From assembly GCF_028728065.1 (NCBI RefSeq), contig NZ_CP117811.1, positions 1-64,000 on the forward strand: a DNA stretch of 64,000 nucleotides, written 5' to 3'. Made by a program: the position numbers and the translations under genes. Positions 26,037 to 32,467 of this stretch are shown one piece after another; the first letter of the stretch is position 1; each line of letters opens with the position of its first letter. A model generated the notes under the pieces. That model was not told the DNA's origin and made no database searches. It saw only the letters and a program-made list of their open reading frames with translations. The DNA comes from Lentisphaera profundi. GTDB taxonomy: Bacteria > Verrucomicrobiota > Lentisphaeria > Lentisphaerales > Lentisphaeraceae.

Positions 26037-26222
26037 AACTCGATTAAGTACTTGCCGGCGTCAGATGAGTGCACAGCACTCAATTCGCCTGCTTAAGGGT
26101 CTTGCCAGACAGGCGGATGAAAAGCATTGCCCATACGGCAGTATCTTGCAGGGGGAGCTCGAGGAGGGACAGCGTCCATCTCGTATGGGTCGCATCACGG
26201 CCTTATCTGCTTAATCGTGTAA
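26037..26222 (+). mobile_element. MITE-like dispersed repeat, copy C
   Basis: The best preserved copy, about 186 bases. It starts ACTCGATTAAG and ends CTTAATCGTGTA, an inverted pair with one mismatch, and shares the GGGGGAGCTCGAGG and GGGTCGCATCA blocks with the copies at 6869 and 15265. It lies between a regulator gene and the operon it faces. Confidence 0.7.
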
Positions 26223-26267
26223 GTTATCCATAAGATGACCAAACTTTATTTTTTTTCAAAGGAAACT

Positions 26268-26296
26268 TTGACTTATTCCTGTAGTTACACTAATTT
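26268..26296 (+). promoter_or_regulatory. Sigma-70-type promoter of the methyltransferase operon
   Basis: TTGACT (26268-26273), 17-base spacer, TAATTT (26291-26296), 43 bases before the start codon. The -10 box overlaps the palindrome at 26294. Confidence 0.65.
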
Positions 26297-26320
26297 CTGT
26301 ATAGACAGAAATAACAGAAA
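26294..26320. promoter_or_regulatory. Candidate operator for the GbsR/MarR regulator
   Basis: TTTCTGT-ATAG-ACAGAAA is a perfect 7-4-7 inverted repeat (26294-26311), followed by a third half-site ACAGAAA (26314-26320). It overlaps the -10 box, a classic place for a repressor. Which protein binds is inferred from the divergent regulator gene. Confidence 0.65.
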
Positions 26321-26339
26321 TAAATAAAACGAGGCGCCG

Positions 26340-27230
26340 ATGTCAGTTTACGAAGAAGTAAAGCGAGGTATAAAACTCGTAAGCAGTCAAAAAGAAATTA
26401 TAAAAAATCACTACCGAGAAAATTTAGAGGATTATCTATTTTGGAGTCCTGCAGGCAATATGCATTTTGGTTATTGGCGACTTGGAGTGGGTTTCTTTAA
26501 TAGGGAGCAACAGCTTAAAGAAATGAATCAGCAGGTTCTCAACTTAAGTGATTTAAAAGATGGAGGACATTTATTGGACCTAGGCTGTGGACTTGGGGCA
26601 TTATTAAGAAGTGCACATGAAGCCAATCCCAAGCTTAAGCTTCATGGGATCACGATGGTTGATGAACAAATAGCCAAAGCGCAGGCATTTGGAGAGAATG
26701 ATTTTGACTATCGTCTTGGAGATTTTAGATGTCTTCCCTATAAAGAAGAATCAATGGATGCCTGTACGGCTATGGAAAGCTCTTGTTATGCTAGTGGCAG
26801 TTCAAAGAATGATATGATTGCGCAGGCCGCAAAAGTGCTCAAACCCGGTGGAAGTTTAGTGATAGCGGATTTTTTCATTAAAGCAGATGTAAAACTGGGG
26901 GAGAAAACACAGGAGATTTTGAAAAAATGGGGTGATAATTGGGGCATCGTTGAAATTGGTCGCTTAGATGAAGTGGCAGAAGCCTTAGGGGATAATGGAT
27001 TTGAAGAAATTGAAATCACAAATATTTCGAAGCACCTCATTCCCTCACTTATTCAGGTTCCCTTTTTGGTGATTGTTCATTTATTGAATCTTTTGATCAA
27101 AGGAAAGTGTAATAAGTCACGTTGGGAGCACATGCAATCTTGTTTCTTATGTATCCCCCTAGCCATTCAAATGCATAAATTTGCCTATAGCATTATTAGT
27201 GCAAAGAAGGTTAAAAATGCACTTAATTGA
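26340..27230 (+). CDS. SAM-dependent class I methyltransferase
   Basis: A 296-residue protein with the SAM-binding motif GGHLLDLGCGLGALLR (75-90), a CTAMESSCYA segment and VLKPGGSLVIADFF, typical of small-molecule (lipid, sterol or quinone) methyltransferases. The C-terminal part (about 230-290) is hydrophobic, which may bring it to the membrane. It is first in a three-gene operon with an unknown protein and an epimerase, under a promoter/palindrome likely controlled by the regulator at 25484. Start supported by ACGAGG. Substrate unknown. Confidence 0.82.
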   Translation: MSVYEEVKRGIKLVSSQKEIIKNHYRENLEDYLFWSPAGNMHFGYWRLGVGFFNREQQLKEMNQQVLNLSDLKDGGHLLDLGCGLGALLRSAHEANPKLKLHGITMVDEQIAKAQAFGENDFDYRLGDFRCLPYKEESMDACTAMESSCYASGSSKNDMIAQAAKVLKPGGSLVIADFFIKADVKLGEKTQEILKKWGDNWGIVEIGRLDEVAEALGDNGFEEIEITNISKHLIPSLIQVPFLVIVHLLNLLIKGKCNKSRWEHMQSCFLCIPLAIQMHKFAYSIISAKKVKNALN

Positions 27231-27822
27231 TCCCAAGACTAAAGAGAAATGGAGTTTTGAGTATCGCTTAATCAAAAGCCTTAGCGCGCGAGTGACTAAG
27301 CGCCAATTAGCTAATTTTTCTCTAAAGAGAGAAGACGTAAAGCGACACTTTCAGCTTCCCGATCACTTGGACTTATGGCAGGATGAAAAGGGTGATTGTC
27401 ATTTGAGTTTATGTATGATATGGATGGATACCATGGCACCGGATTGGATGCCTTTGGATATTTTGCCCGCGAGTTTTAATTGTGCCCTTCGTTTAACATG
27501 TCTGGATCGCGAAACTCAAGAATCATGTGTTTGGGTAGATACCCGTTATAGCGATAATTTCTTAGTGAGTGCCAGTAAATTTTTTGGACTTCAGGGTTTT
27601 TCAACAGAACTCAAATATGGGGACTCATTCGTGCAAAGTCCCGAATGGGATTTTCAAATTATGGATGGTGAGCCACCAATACTTATGAACGAAACAAAGT
27701 TTAATGATCTAATTGCGGGCGGAATAAAGAGCTATACCACAGAGAAAAAAGCATCAAGTAAGAAACGAGTTGACCTCATTAAAGAACATCCCTCTGAATT
27801 TAAGATTTATCAGAATCGATAG
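27217..27822 (+). CDS. Hypothetical protein, possibly DUF2071/YqjF-like
   Basis: A 201-residue soluble protein of uncertain family. The ATG at 27217 overlaps the end of the methyltransferase gene by 14 bases and has AGAAGG upstream; a longer frame starting earlier would run inside that gene. The pattern of strands (HLSLCMIWMD, MPLDILPASFNCALRLTCLD, CVWVDTRY, SVSAS-like SASKFFGLQGF) recalls the acetoacetate-decarboxylase-like DUF2071/YqjF proteins, but I would not rely on it. Its place between a methyltransferase and a sugar-epimerase-like gene suggests a shared small-molecule or lipid pathway. Confidence 0.65.
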   Translation: MHLIDPKTKEKWSFEYRLIKSLSARVTKRQLANFSLKREDVKRHFQLPDHLDLWQDEKGDCHLSLCMIWMDTMAPDWMPLDILPASFNCALRLTCLDRETQESCVWVDTRYSDNFLVSASKFFGLQGFSTELKYGDSFVQSPEWDFQIMDGEPPILMNETKFNDLIAGGIKSYTTEKKASSKKRVDLIKEHPSEFKIYQNR

Positions 27823-27928
27823 ACAAAACTAAAGCTAGGGACAAATATTTATACGGGAGATTTGAGAGAAAGTGAAGGGAGTTTGTATACATGGAAATTT
27901 TATTAAAAATGAAAGAGAGGAAATAATA

Positions 27929-28852
27929 ATGTCAAATCAAATTCATAAAGTCGTCATTTTTGGAGGCTCAGGTTTTCTGGGTTTAAACTTAGCGTCAAAA
28001 TTGCTAGGAGAAAATTATCAAGTTCATATCATTTCGAGAACTGAGCCGAAAATCAAAGGAGAATGGAGCTCTAGCCAATGGGATGCTCAATCGCTTGGCT
28101 CATGGGTACAGCAATTAGAGGGAGCGGATACCATTATCAATTTGGTAGGACGAAGTGTGGACTGCATTAAAACTCCTGCAAACTGCGATGCAATTTTAAG
28201 GTCTCGAGTGGAAAGCACTGAACTGATTGGCAAAGCACTGAGAATACTAAAAGCTCCACCCAAGTTATGGATTCAGATGTCTACGGCGCATATATATGGT
28301 GACCCGGAAAAAATAGTCTGTACGGAAAATTCACCCATGGGTTATGGCTTGGCTCCCACAGTAGGACAAGCATGGGAAAAAGCTTATGCGGATTCGGTAT
28401 TGCCACAGATGCGACAAGTCATACTGAGGACGAGTTTTGTCTTGGGATCATCAGGTGGTGCCCTACCTCGATTAAGTAAATTGGTGAAATGGGGCTTAGG
28501 TGGCAAAGTCAGCCATGGCCAGCAAGGGATTAGTTGGCTCCATGAAGAGGATATGAATCGGATTCTTTTGAGTGCAATCAAAAATGAATCTATGAAGGGC
28601 ATTTACATTGCGACAGCTCCTGAGCCAGTTTCGAATGCGAAATTCATGAAAAGCTTACGCAAGACCCTAGTGATGCCAATAGGCCTTCCTGCTCCTGCGT
28701 GCGTAGTGAAACTAGCCGCACCCTTGATCATGAAAACTGATCCAGAACTCGCTTTATATGGCAGATATTGCATCCCTCAGAGACTCATCGATGAAAATTT
28801 TGAATTTAAGTTTCCAGATTTAGATCTAGCACTCAAAGATATTTATACTTAA
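27929..28852 (+). CDS. NAD(P)-dependent epimerase, TIGR01777/SDR39U1-like
   Basis: Extended-type short-chain dehydrogenase of about 307 residues. The start is set at 27929 (MSNQIHKVVIFGGSGFLG) with AGAGAGG eight bases upstream; an earlier in-frame start would add residues before the Rossmann fold. Motifs: GGSGFLGLNLA, TIINLVGRSVD, MSTAHIYGD and a C-terminal DUF1731-like segment (CIPQRLIDENFEFKFPDL). Relatives (YfcH, SDR39U1) have no settled reaction. Last gene of the operon, about 106 bases after the preceding gene. Confidence 0.85.
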   Translation: MSNQIHKVVIFGGSGFLGLNLASKLLGENYQVHIISRTEPKIKGEWSSSQWDAQSLGSWVQQLEGADTIINLVGRSVDCIKTPANCDAILRSRVESTELIGKALRILKAPPKLWIQMSTAHIYGDPEKIVCTENSPMGYGLAPTVGQAWEKAYADSVLPQMRQVILRTSFVLGSSGGALPRLSKLVKWGLGGKVSHGQQGISWLHEEDMNRILLSAIKNESMKGIYIATAPEPVSNAKFMKSLRKTLVMPIGLPAPACVVKLAAPLIMKTDPELALYGRYCIPQRLIDENFEFKFPDLDLALKDIYT

Positions 28853-28920
28853 AATCACCTGATAGTACGCTTAGCCAAGGACCGCACTGAGTAATATCAG
28901 CGTGGGAATTTGGCAAAGAA

Positions 28921-28972
28921 CGAGGCAATAACCTTTATTGAAGTTTCACGCAAACAAAAAAAGGAAATTGCC
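28921..28972. promoter_or_regulatory. Inverted repeat around the IS110 transposase ribosome site
   Basis: GAGGCAAT at 28921-28928 and ATTGCCTC at 28965-28972 are perfect inverted arms; the second ends two bases before the ATG and the pair includes the AAGGAAA ribosome site in its loop edge. It may limit translation or form part of a guide RNA. Confidence 0.4.
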
Positions 28973-28974
28973 TC

Positions 28975-30072
28975 ATGGAAATGTATAACTCAAAAACAAA
29001 ATATCATTGTGGAATTGACCTTCATAAGTCATCTGCTCATATTTGTGTCATGGACAAGGAAGGAAAGATAATGCTGCATAAAAACATTCGAGATAATAAT
29101 TTTGTCTACATGAAGAAGGTCTTGTCGCCTTATATCGATGACCTCACTATTGCTTGTGAGAGTACTTACAACTGGTACCCTCTAGCGGACTTTTGTCGAT
29201 CAGAGCATATTGAATTCACTCTTGGTCATGCGCTCTATATGAAATCTATTCACGGAGGAAAAGCTAAAAACGATAAAATTGATAGCAAAAAAATCACTGA
29301 TTTATTACGCACGAATTTATTGCCTCACGCCTATGCTTGCCCCGCAGAATACCGCTCTCATAGAGACCTCCTACGAAGGCGTATAAAGTTAGTGCAGTCC
29401 AAGTCTGGAATATCAGTCTACATGAATATTTTTGAGCAACAAAACGAGCTAAAAGAAAGTACTTTATACATGAGGTCAAAACCAGATAAACTAGAAAGTC
29501 TAGTAGAACATCAGGACTTTTCTGGGATAGGTGGCATCGCGATGGAACGGAACTATCAGCTCAACACAAATCTATTGATGGCTTATACAAAAGAGTTGAT
29601 CGCAGTGGATAAAGATCTCAAAGAATTAACTTTAAATAGTGCCTACAATGAAGAATTTGAAATAGTAAAGTCAATGCCTGGAGTAGGCGATACCCTTGGT
29701 ATGGTCATTATCTATGAAACTCACGACATCAAAAGGTTTAAAAGCCCAGGTAAGTATTCAAGTTATTGTCGAGTGATTAAATGTAAAAAAGAAAGTGCTG
29801 GTAAAAGTTATGGTTATAGTGGAGCAAAAATAGGTAATCCATTTTTAAAATGGGCCTATAGTCAGGCTGCCGTACTATCAAAAAGAAACCCTTTGATGAA
29901 AGCTTTTTCAAATGACCTAATAAGGCAACACGGCGAACGTAAAGCTAGAGCTATTTACACTCATAAGATTTGTCGATCAATTTATTTCATGCTCCAGAGA
30001 AAACAAAAATTTGATCCCATTGATTTTTTTGGAAGACAAAAATATGAACGTTTACAAAGACTAAATAATTAA
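28975..30072 (+). CDS. IS110-family (DEDD) transposase
   Basis: A 365-residue recombinase with a RuvC-like DEDD domain at the N-terminus: CGIDLHK (Asp15), ACESTYNW (Glu62), KNDKIDSKK (Asp100 and Asp103). The C-terminal Transposase_20 domain has MPGVGDTLG, a helix-hairpin-helix-like element, and GNPFLKWAYSQAA near residue 285 with the likely catalytic Ser. Known IS110/IS1111 enzymes use an element-encoded bridge/seek RNA to choose targets. The frame is intact, so the element may be active. Confidence 0.93.
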   Translation: MEMYNSKTKYHCGIDLHKSSAHICVMDKEGKIMLHKNIRDNNFVYMKKVLSPYIDDLTIACESTYNWYPLADFCRSEHIEFTLGHALYMKSIHGGKAKNDKIDSKKITDLLRTNLLPHAYACPAEYRSHRDLLRRRIKLVQSKSGISVYMNIFEQQNELKESTLYMRSKPDKLESLVEHQDFSGIGGIAMERNYQLNTNLLMAYTKELIAVDKDLKELTLNSAYNEEFEIVKSMPGVGDTLGMVIIYETHDIKRFKSPGKYSSYCRVIKCKKESAGKSYGYSGAKIGNPFLKWAYSQAAVLSKRNPLMKAFSNDLIRQHGERKARAIYTHKICRSIYFMLQRKQKFDPIDFFGRQKYERLQRLNN

Positions 30073-30139
30073 AAAATCTGGAATCTTTTGCAGTGAAGCC
30101 GTCAATGGGGACTTGGACTTTGAGCCTCTATCACCTGAT

Positions 30140-30535
30140 TAGATCGCTGTAAAAGGTTTCTTTAAATCAAAAGAAGTTTAGATGATGACTCACCCCTTAC
30201 TGAGCCCGATATGTACTGGACGATTCCACATGATAGAATTGAGCCTTGATTTACACCTGAATAGGACAGCGAGGGATTGACCGCAAGTAGTTTCTAAGGC
30301 GTCGATTAGCAGCTAAAAAGAGAAGCTGAATAGATCGACAGGGCTCCTTTAAAGCCTTTGACCTTATATGGATGTCTGGAGGGACTTCACATTAAGTGAA
30401 AGACCCGTACCCGAAAAGAAGAAACAAAGATGAGCTGAACTAAACATTTTTAAGCACAAGTCGTTTTAAAAAACAAAAAAACGGATACAAAGATTTATTG
30501 TCTACTTGACAAATTTGGCTAAATGGATGTCCCCA
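30140..30535. ncRNA. Structured non-coding stretch right of the IS110 transposase
   Basis: No gene is seen. Folding potential is high: a nested hairpin at 30301-30339 (GTCGAT/ATCGAC outside CAGCT/AGCTG), a TTCAC/GTGAA hairpin at about 30386-30400, and TGGGGAC at 30107-30113 with GTCCCCA at about 30527-30533 as a long-range inverted pair. It could be a guide RNA of the neighbouring element, a non-coding RNA, or remains of another element. Strand is not known. Confidence 0.35.
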
Positions 30536-30676
30536 CGTTCTCTTTAGTTTTTTAGTTGCCAGTTGAGGGAGGCATCCCTCACGAGGTCCGGGGCTGGCCC
30601 CGAGTTTGACTAAATGAGGGATCGGCCGTACAGGCCTCAGCCTACAGGCTCTTTCACCTAGGAACCCCGAACGCTA

Positions 30677-30826
30677 GAGGGAAGCTATCCCAGACATCGA
30701 AAAAAGAGGGAAGCTATCCCAGACATCGAAAAAAGGTTAAGAGGGAAGCTATCCCAGACATCGAAAAAAGGTTAAGAGGGAAGCTATCCCAGACATGAGG
30801 GAAGCTATCCCAGATATCGAAAAAAG
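30677..30826. repeat. Tandem array of five GAGGGAAGCTATCCC units
   Basis: Units begin at 30677, 30706, 30741, 30776 and 30797, with lengths 29, 35, 35, 21 and about 30. Most carry CAGACATCGAAAAAA, and some GGTTAA, after the small GGGA/TCCC hairpin. Variable unit length suggests slippage. There are no unique spacers. A single copy recurs at 31930. Confidence 0.85.
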
Positions 30827-30940
30827 TTTGTAAGTCATTTATAAAAATAGTTTATGTAAAAAGATGTTGGGTCATTTTAGTTGATAAAATGAAGTGAATA
30901 TCGTTTTGAAAGGTACAGGCGAGAGACCCGCGGTCCCGGG
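30797..30940. repeat. Left copy of a 144-bp direct repeat flanking the toxin-antitoxin genes
   Basis: Matches 31930-32073 over its length with scattered substitutions. It starts GAGGGAAGCTATCCC, includes a CATTTTA/TAAAATG hairpin (30873-30891) and ends with a GAGACCCGCGGTCCCGG block related to the hairpin array near 2106. Confidence 0.85.
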
Positions 30941-31133
30941 TTATTTGTCTGCTAATGCCGATTCCCAATCGGCGCTCCCAGGGGAAATATTATCTAGATA
31001 ATAAAATCTCTAGGTCCCTTTGAGATTGAGGAAATCTAAGAATAGCGAAAAGCCCAAAATGAGGATAAGGCTTGATAGAAGCGTAAATAGGATATATCTT
31101 GGACATGTACAGGAACATGAACAGGATTTCTAT

Positions 31134-31391
31134 ATGCAGACGATTACCTACACAAAAGCAAGAAACAACCTCGCTAAAGAAATGGAAAGAGTGAGTTCAG
31201 ATCACGATTATACGGTGATAACCCGAGCTAATCAGGAGAGTGCAGTGCTGATGTCTTTGGAAGATTTTTCATCTTGGCAAGAAACGGCGTATTTACTTTC
31301 GAGTCCAAGTAATGCAAAACGCTTGATGCGTTCACTTGAACAACTCGATAGTGGCGGAGGCCAAGTTAGGGAACTTATAGAGGATGATTAA
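31134..31391 (+). CDS. yefM: YefM/Phd-family antitoxin
   Basis: An 85-residue antitoxin. The start at 31134 (MQTITYTKARNNLAKEMERV) has AGGA eight bases upstream. The N-terminal Phd/YefM DNA-binding fold is seen in TYTKARNNL and YTVITRANQESAVLMSLEDFSSW; the C-terminal tail (LEQLDSGGGQVRELIEDD) should bind and block the toxin. The last codons overlap the toxin start by eight bases, the usual arrangement. The pair likely represses its own promoter. Confidence 0.92.
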   Translation: MQTITYTKARNNLAKEMERVSSDHDYTVITRANQESAVLMSLEDFSSWQETAYLLSSPSNAKRLMRSLEQLDSGGGQVRELIEDD

Positions 31392-31650
31392 AAAATTCTC
31401 TGACGATGCCTGGGACGATTATGTTTATTGGCAGACTCAAGATAAAAAGACACTCAAGCGAATAAACCTTTTGATCAAAGATACTGAGCGAGATCCATTT
31501 TCAGGGATCGGTAAACCAGAGCCACTTAAACATAATCTGAGTGGTTCTTGGTCACGTAGAATAGATGAAAAAAACCGCATGGTTTACCGGATTAAAAAAG
31601 AAGGCGATCAAGAAATTTTAGAGATAGCGGCTTTGCGTTATCACTATTAA
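31384..31650 (+). CDS. yoeB: YoeB/Txe-family ribosome-dependent mRNA endonuclease toxin
   Basis: An 88-residue RelE-fold toxin that cuts mRNA at the ribosome. The residues known to matter in E. coli YoeB are all present: Glu46 (GKPEPLK), Arg65 (DEKNRMVYRI) and the C-terminal His-Tyr (RYHY, 87-88). It therefore looks catalytically competent. Translation is coupled to the antitoxin. The pair sits between direct repeats in an accessory island, consistent with gain by transfer. Confidence 0.94.
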   Translation: MIKKFSDDAWDDYVYWQTQDKKTLKRINLLIKDTERDPFSGIGKPEPLKHNLSGSWSRRIDEKNRMVYRIKKEGDQEILEIAALRYHY

Positions 31651-31701
31651 AATCATACGAAGCATTCTCCAGTAAATACTAACAAGGAAAAGGGCAAAGA
31701 T

Positions 31702-31733
31702 AAGTAGCTGTCGTTTTGAAAGGTGCAGGCGAG
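31702..31733. repeat. Partial copy of the 144-bp repeat end
   Basis: Matches the segment TCGTTTTGAAAGGTGCAGG plus flanks of the two full copies, placed just after the toxin gene, so the toxin-antitoxin pair is bracketed closely by repeat sequence on both sides. Confidence 0.7.
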
Positions 31734-31929
31734 TGAAGATGAGAATTAGATAGTTCTAAAAAATATGTTTTTATCTGCCTCCGGTGGCAGCCGGCCCTAC
31801 GGGAGGTTTTAACTATAGCCTAGGGACTCCGTCCCCATCCCTGCAAGGTGTGCTCACCTTGAGAGGCGGTAAAAGTATTGCCATACGGGCAGATAAAATA
31901 TTAATGATTCGCCCCCGGTGGCAGCCGTA

Positions 31930-32073
31930 GAGGGAAGCTATCCCATACAGCGGTAAAAAGTTTGTAAATCATTTATAAAAAAAGTTTATGTAAAAATATG
32001 TCGTGTCATTTTAGCTGATAAAATCAAGTAGATGTTGTTTTGAAAGGTGCAGGTGAGAGACCCGCGGTCCCGG
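31930..32073. repeat. Right copy of the 144-bp direct repeat
   Basis: Same order and length as 30797-30940: GAGGGAAGCTATCCC, AAAGTTTGTAA, the TTTTAGCTGATAAAA hairpin and GAGACCCGCGGTCCCGG. Confidence 0.85.
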
Positions 32074-32116
32074 CTTATCATGCTAGGCATAGGGAAGGCC
32101 GGTGGTACTGGTAGAA

Positions 32117-32194
32117 AGAAGCGGCAGGAAAAGAGGGCTTATCTAATTGGGAGCGTCGTATTCTCGATGAGGCAGCGGAAAAAGTCATCCACTA
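32117..32194 (+). pseudogene. Short 3' gene remnant
   Basis: One frame reads KEAAGKEGLSNWERRILDEA then AEKVIH and a stop, immediately after an in-frame TAG. The amphipathic composition and a terminator 20 bases later suggest the end of a deleted gene. No family can be named. Confidence 0.4.
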
Positions 32195-32213
32195 AAACAT
32201 TTTAGAATTCATA

Positions 32214-32247
32214 AAAAGCTACTCAATTTTTTGAGTGCTTTTTTACG
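32214..32247 (+). terminator. Intrinsic terminator after the gene remnant
   Basis: AAAGC-ACTCAA type arm and TTGAGTGCTTTTTT form a stem with T-run. The gene it served is now only the 32117-32194 remnant. Confidence 0.75.
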
Positions 32248-32467
32248 GCGAGAATTTCCTCTTAAAAATATTTTATTGACCCGAATTAGTCACTTGCGAG
32301 AGAGTGTTGATTATGCGGAAGAGACTGCTAATTAAGGTATTTGATGAATCTTTGTGAAAATAAGAAGAAAACAAAGTGAAAAGGGCCTGTATCGCTTCTG
32401 TTTGCTTTTGAAGATCATAGTATTGAGCATAAGATTAAGCTATTGATATGAATTCAGGAGAATGAGT

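Larger units (their letters stand above)
28864..30129 (+). mobile_element. IS110/IS1111-type insertion element
   Basis: The transposase gene is bracketed by subterminal imperfect inverted repeats (28873-28890 and 30102-30119; about 16 of 18-19 positions). Nine and ten bases outside them lie copies of ATCACCTGAT (28854-28863 and 30130-30139), which may mark the ends. Subterminal repeats are a hallmark of the IS1111 subgroup. The right boundary could instead lie further right if the structured DNA after 30140 is part of the element. Confidence 0.65.
30536..31133. other. Repeat-filled intergenic region before the toxin-antitoxin genes
   Basis: No gene recognised. It holds a CGGGGC/GCCCCG hairpin near 30585-30600, the tandem GAGGGAAGCTATCCC array, the first 144-bp direct repeat and about 190 bases leading to the antitoxin. 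A weak open frame from 31020 into the antitoxin has no ribosome site before 31134. Confidence 0.55.
31651..32467. other. Intergenic region with repeat copies and a gene remnant
   Basis: About 800 bases. Contents: a partial repeat (31702-31733), two copies of CCGGTGGCAGCCG (near 31778 and 31915), the right 144-bp repeat, a gene remnant with terminator (32117-32247) and a 5' region for the large operon in which I see no confident promoter. Confidence 0.55.

Noticed and set aside
211-27936. Shared upstream sequence AGAGAGGAAAT before ATGTCAAAT at intI and at the epimerase gene
   Set aside because: Similarity is confined to the ribosome site and first codons; it is most likely coincidence of an A/G-rich leader.
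30140-30535. Group II intron fragment
   Set aside because: No domain V-like hairpin or maturase fragment could be recognised.
30677-30826. CRISPR array
   Set aside because: Tandem units touch each other and the intervening bases are part of the repeat.
31020-31133. N-terminal extension of the antitoxin
   Set aside because: No ribosome site, basic atypical sequence, and YefM proteins start at the MQTITYTKA position.
30797-32073. Gene cassette with attC sites holding the toxin-antitoxin genes
   Set aside because: The 144-bp repeats lack the paired RYYYAAC/GTTRRRY ends and the unpaired-base pattern of attC; direct-repeat framing alone is not enough.
32423-32452. Promoter TTGAGC-18-TATGAA for the MoxR operon
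   Set aside because: The -10 box would lie only 9-15 bases from the start codon, leaving no room for a leader with the AGGAG site.
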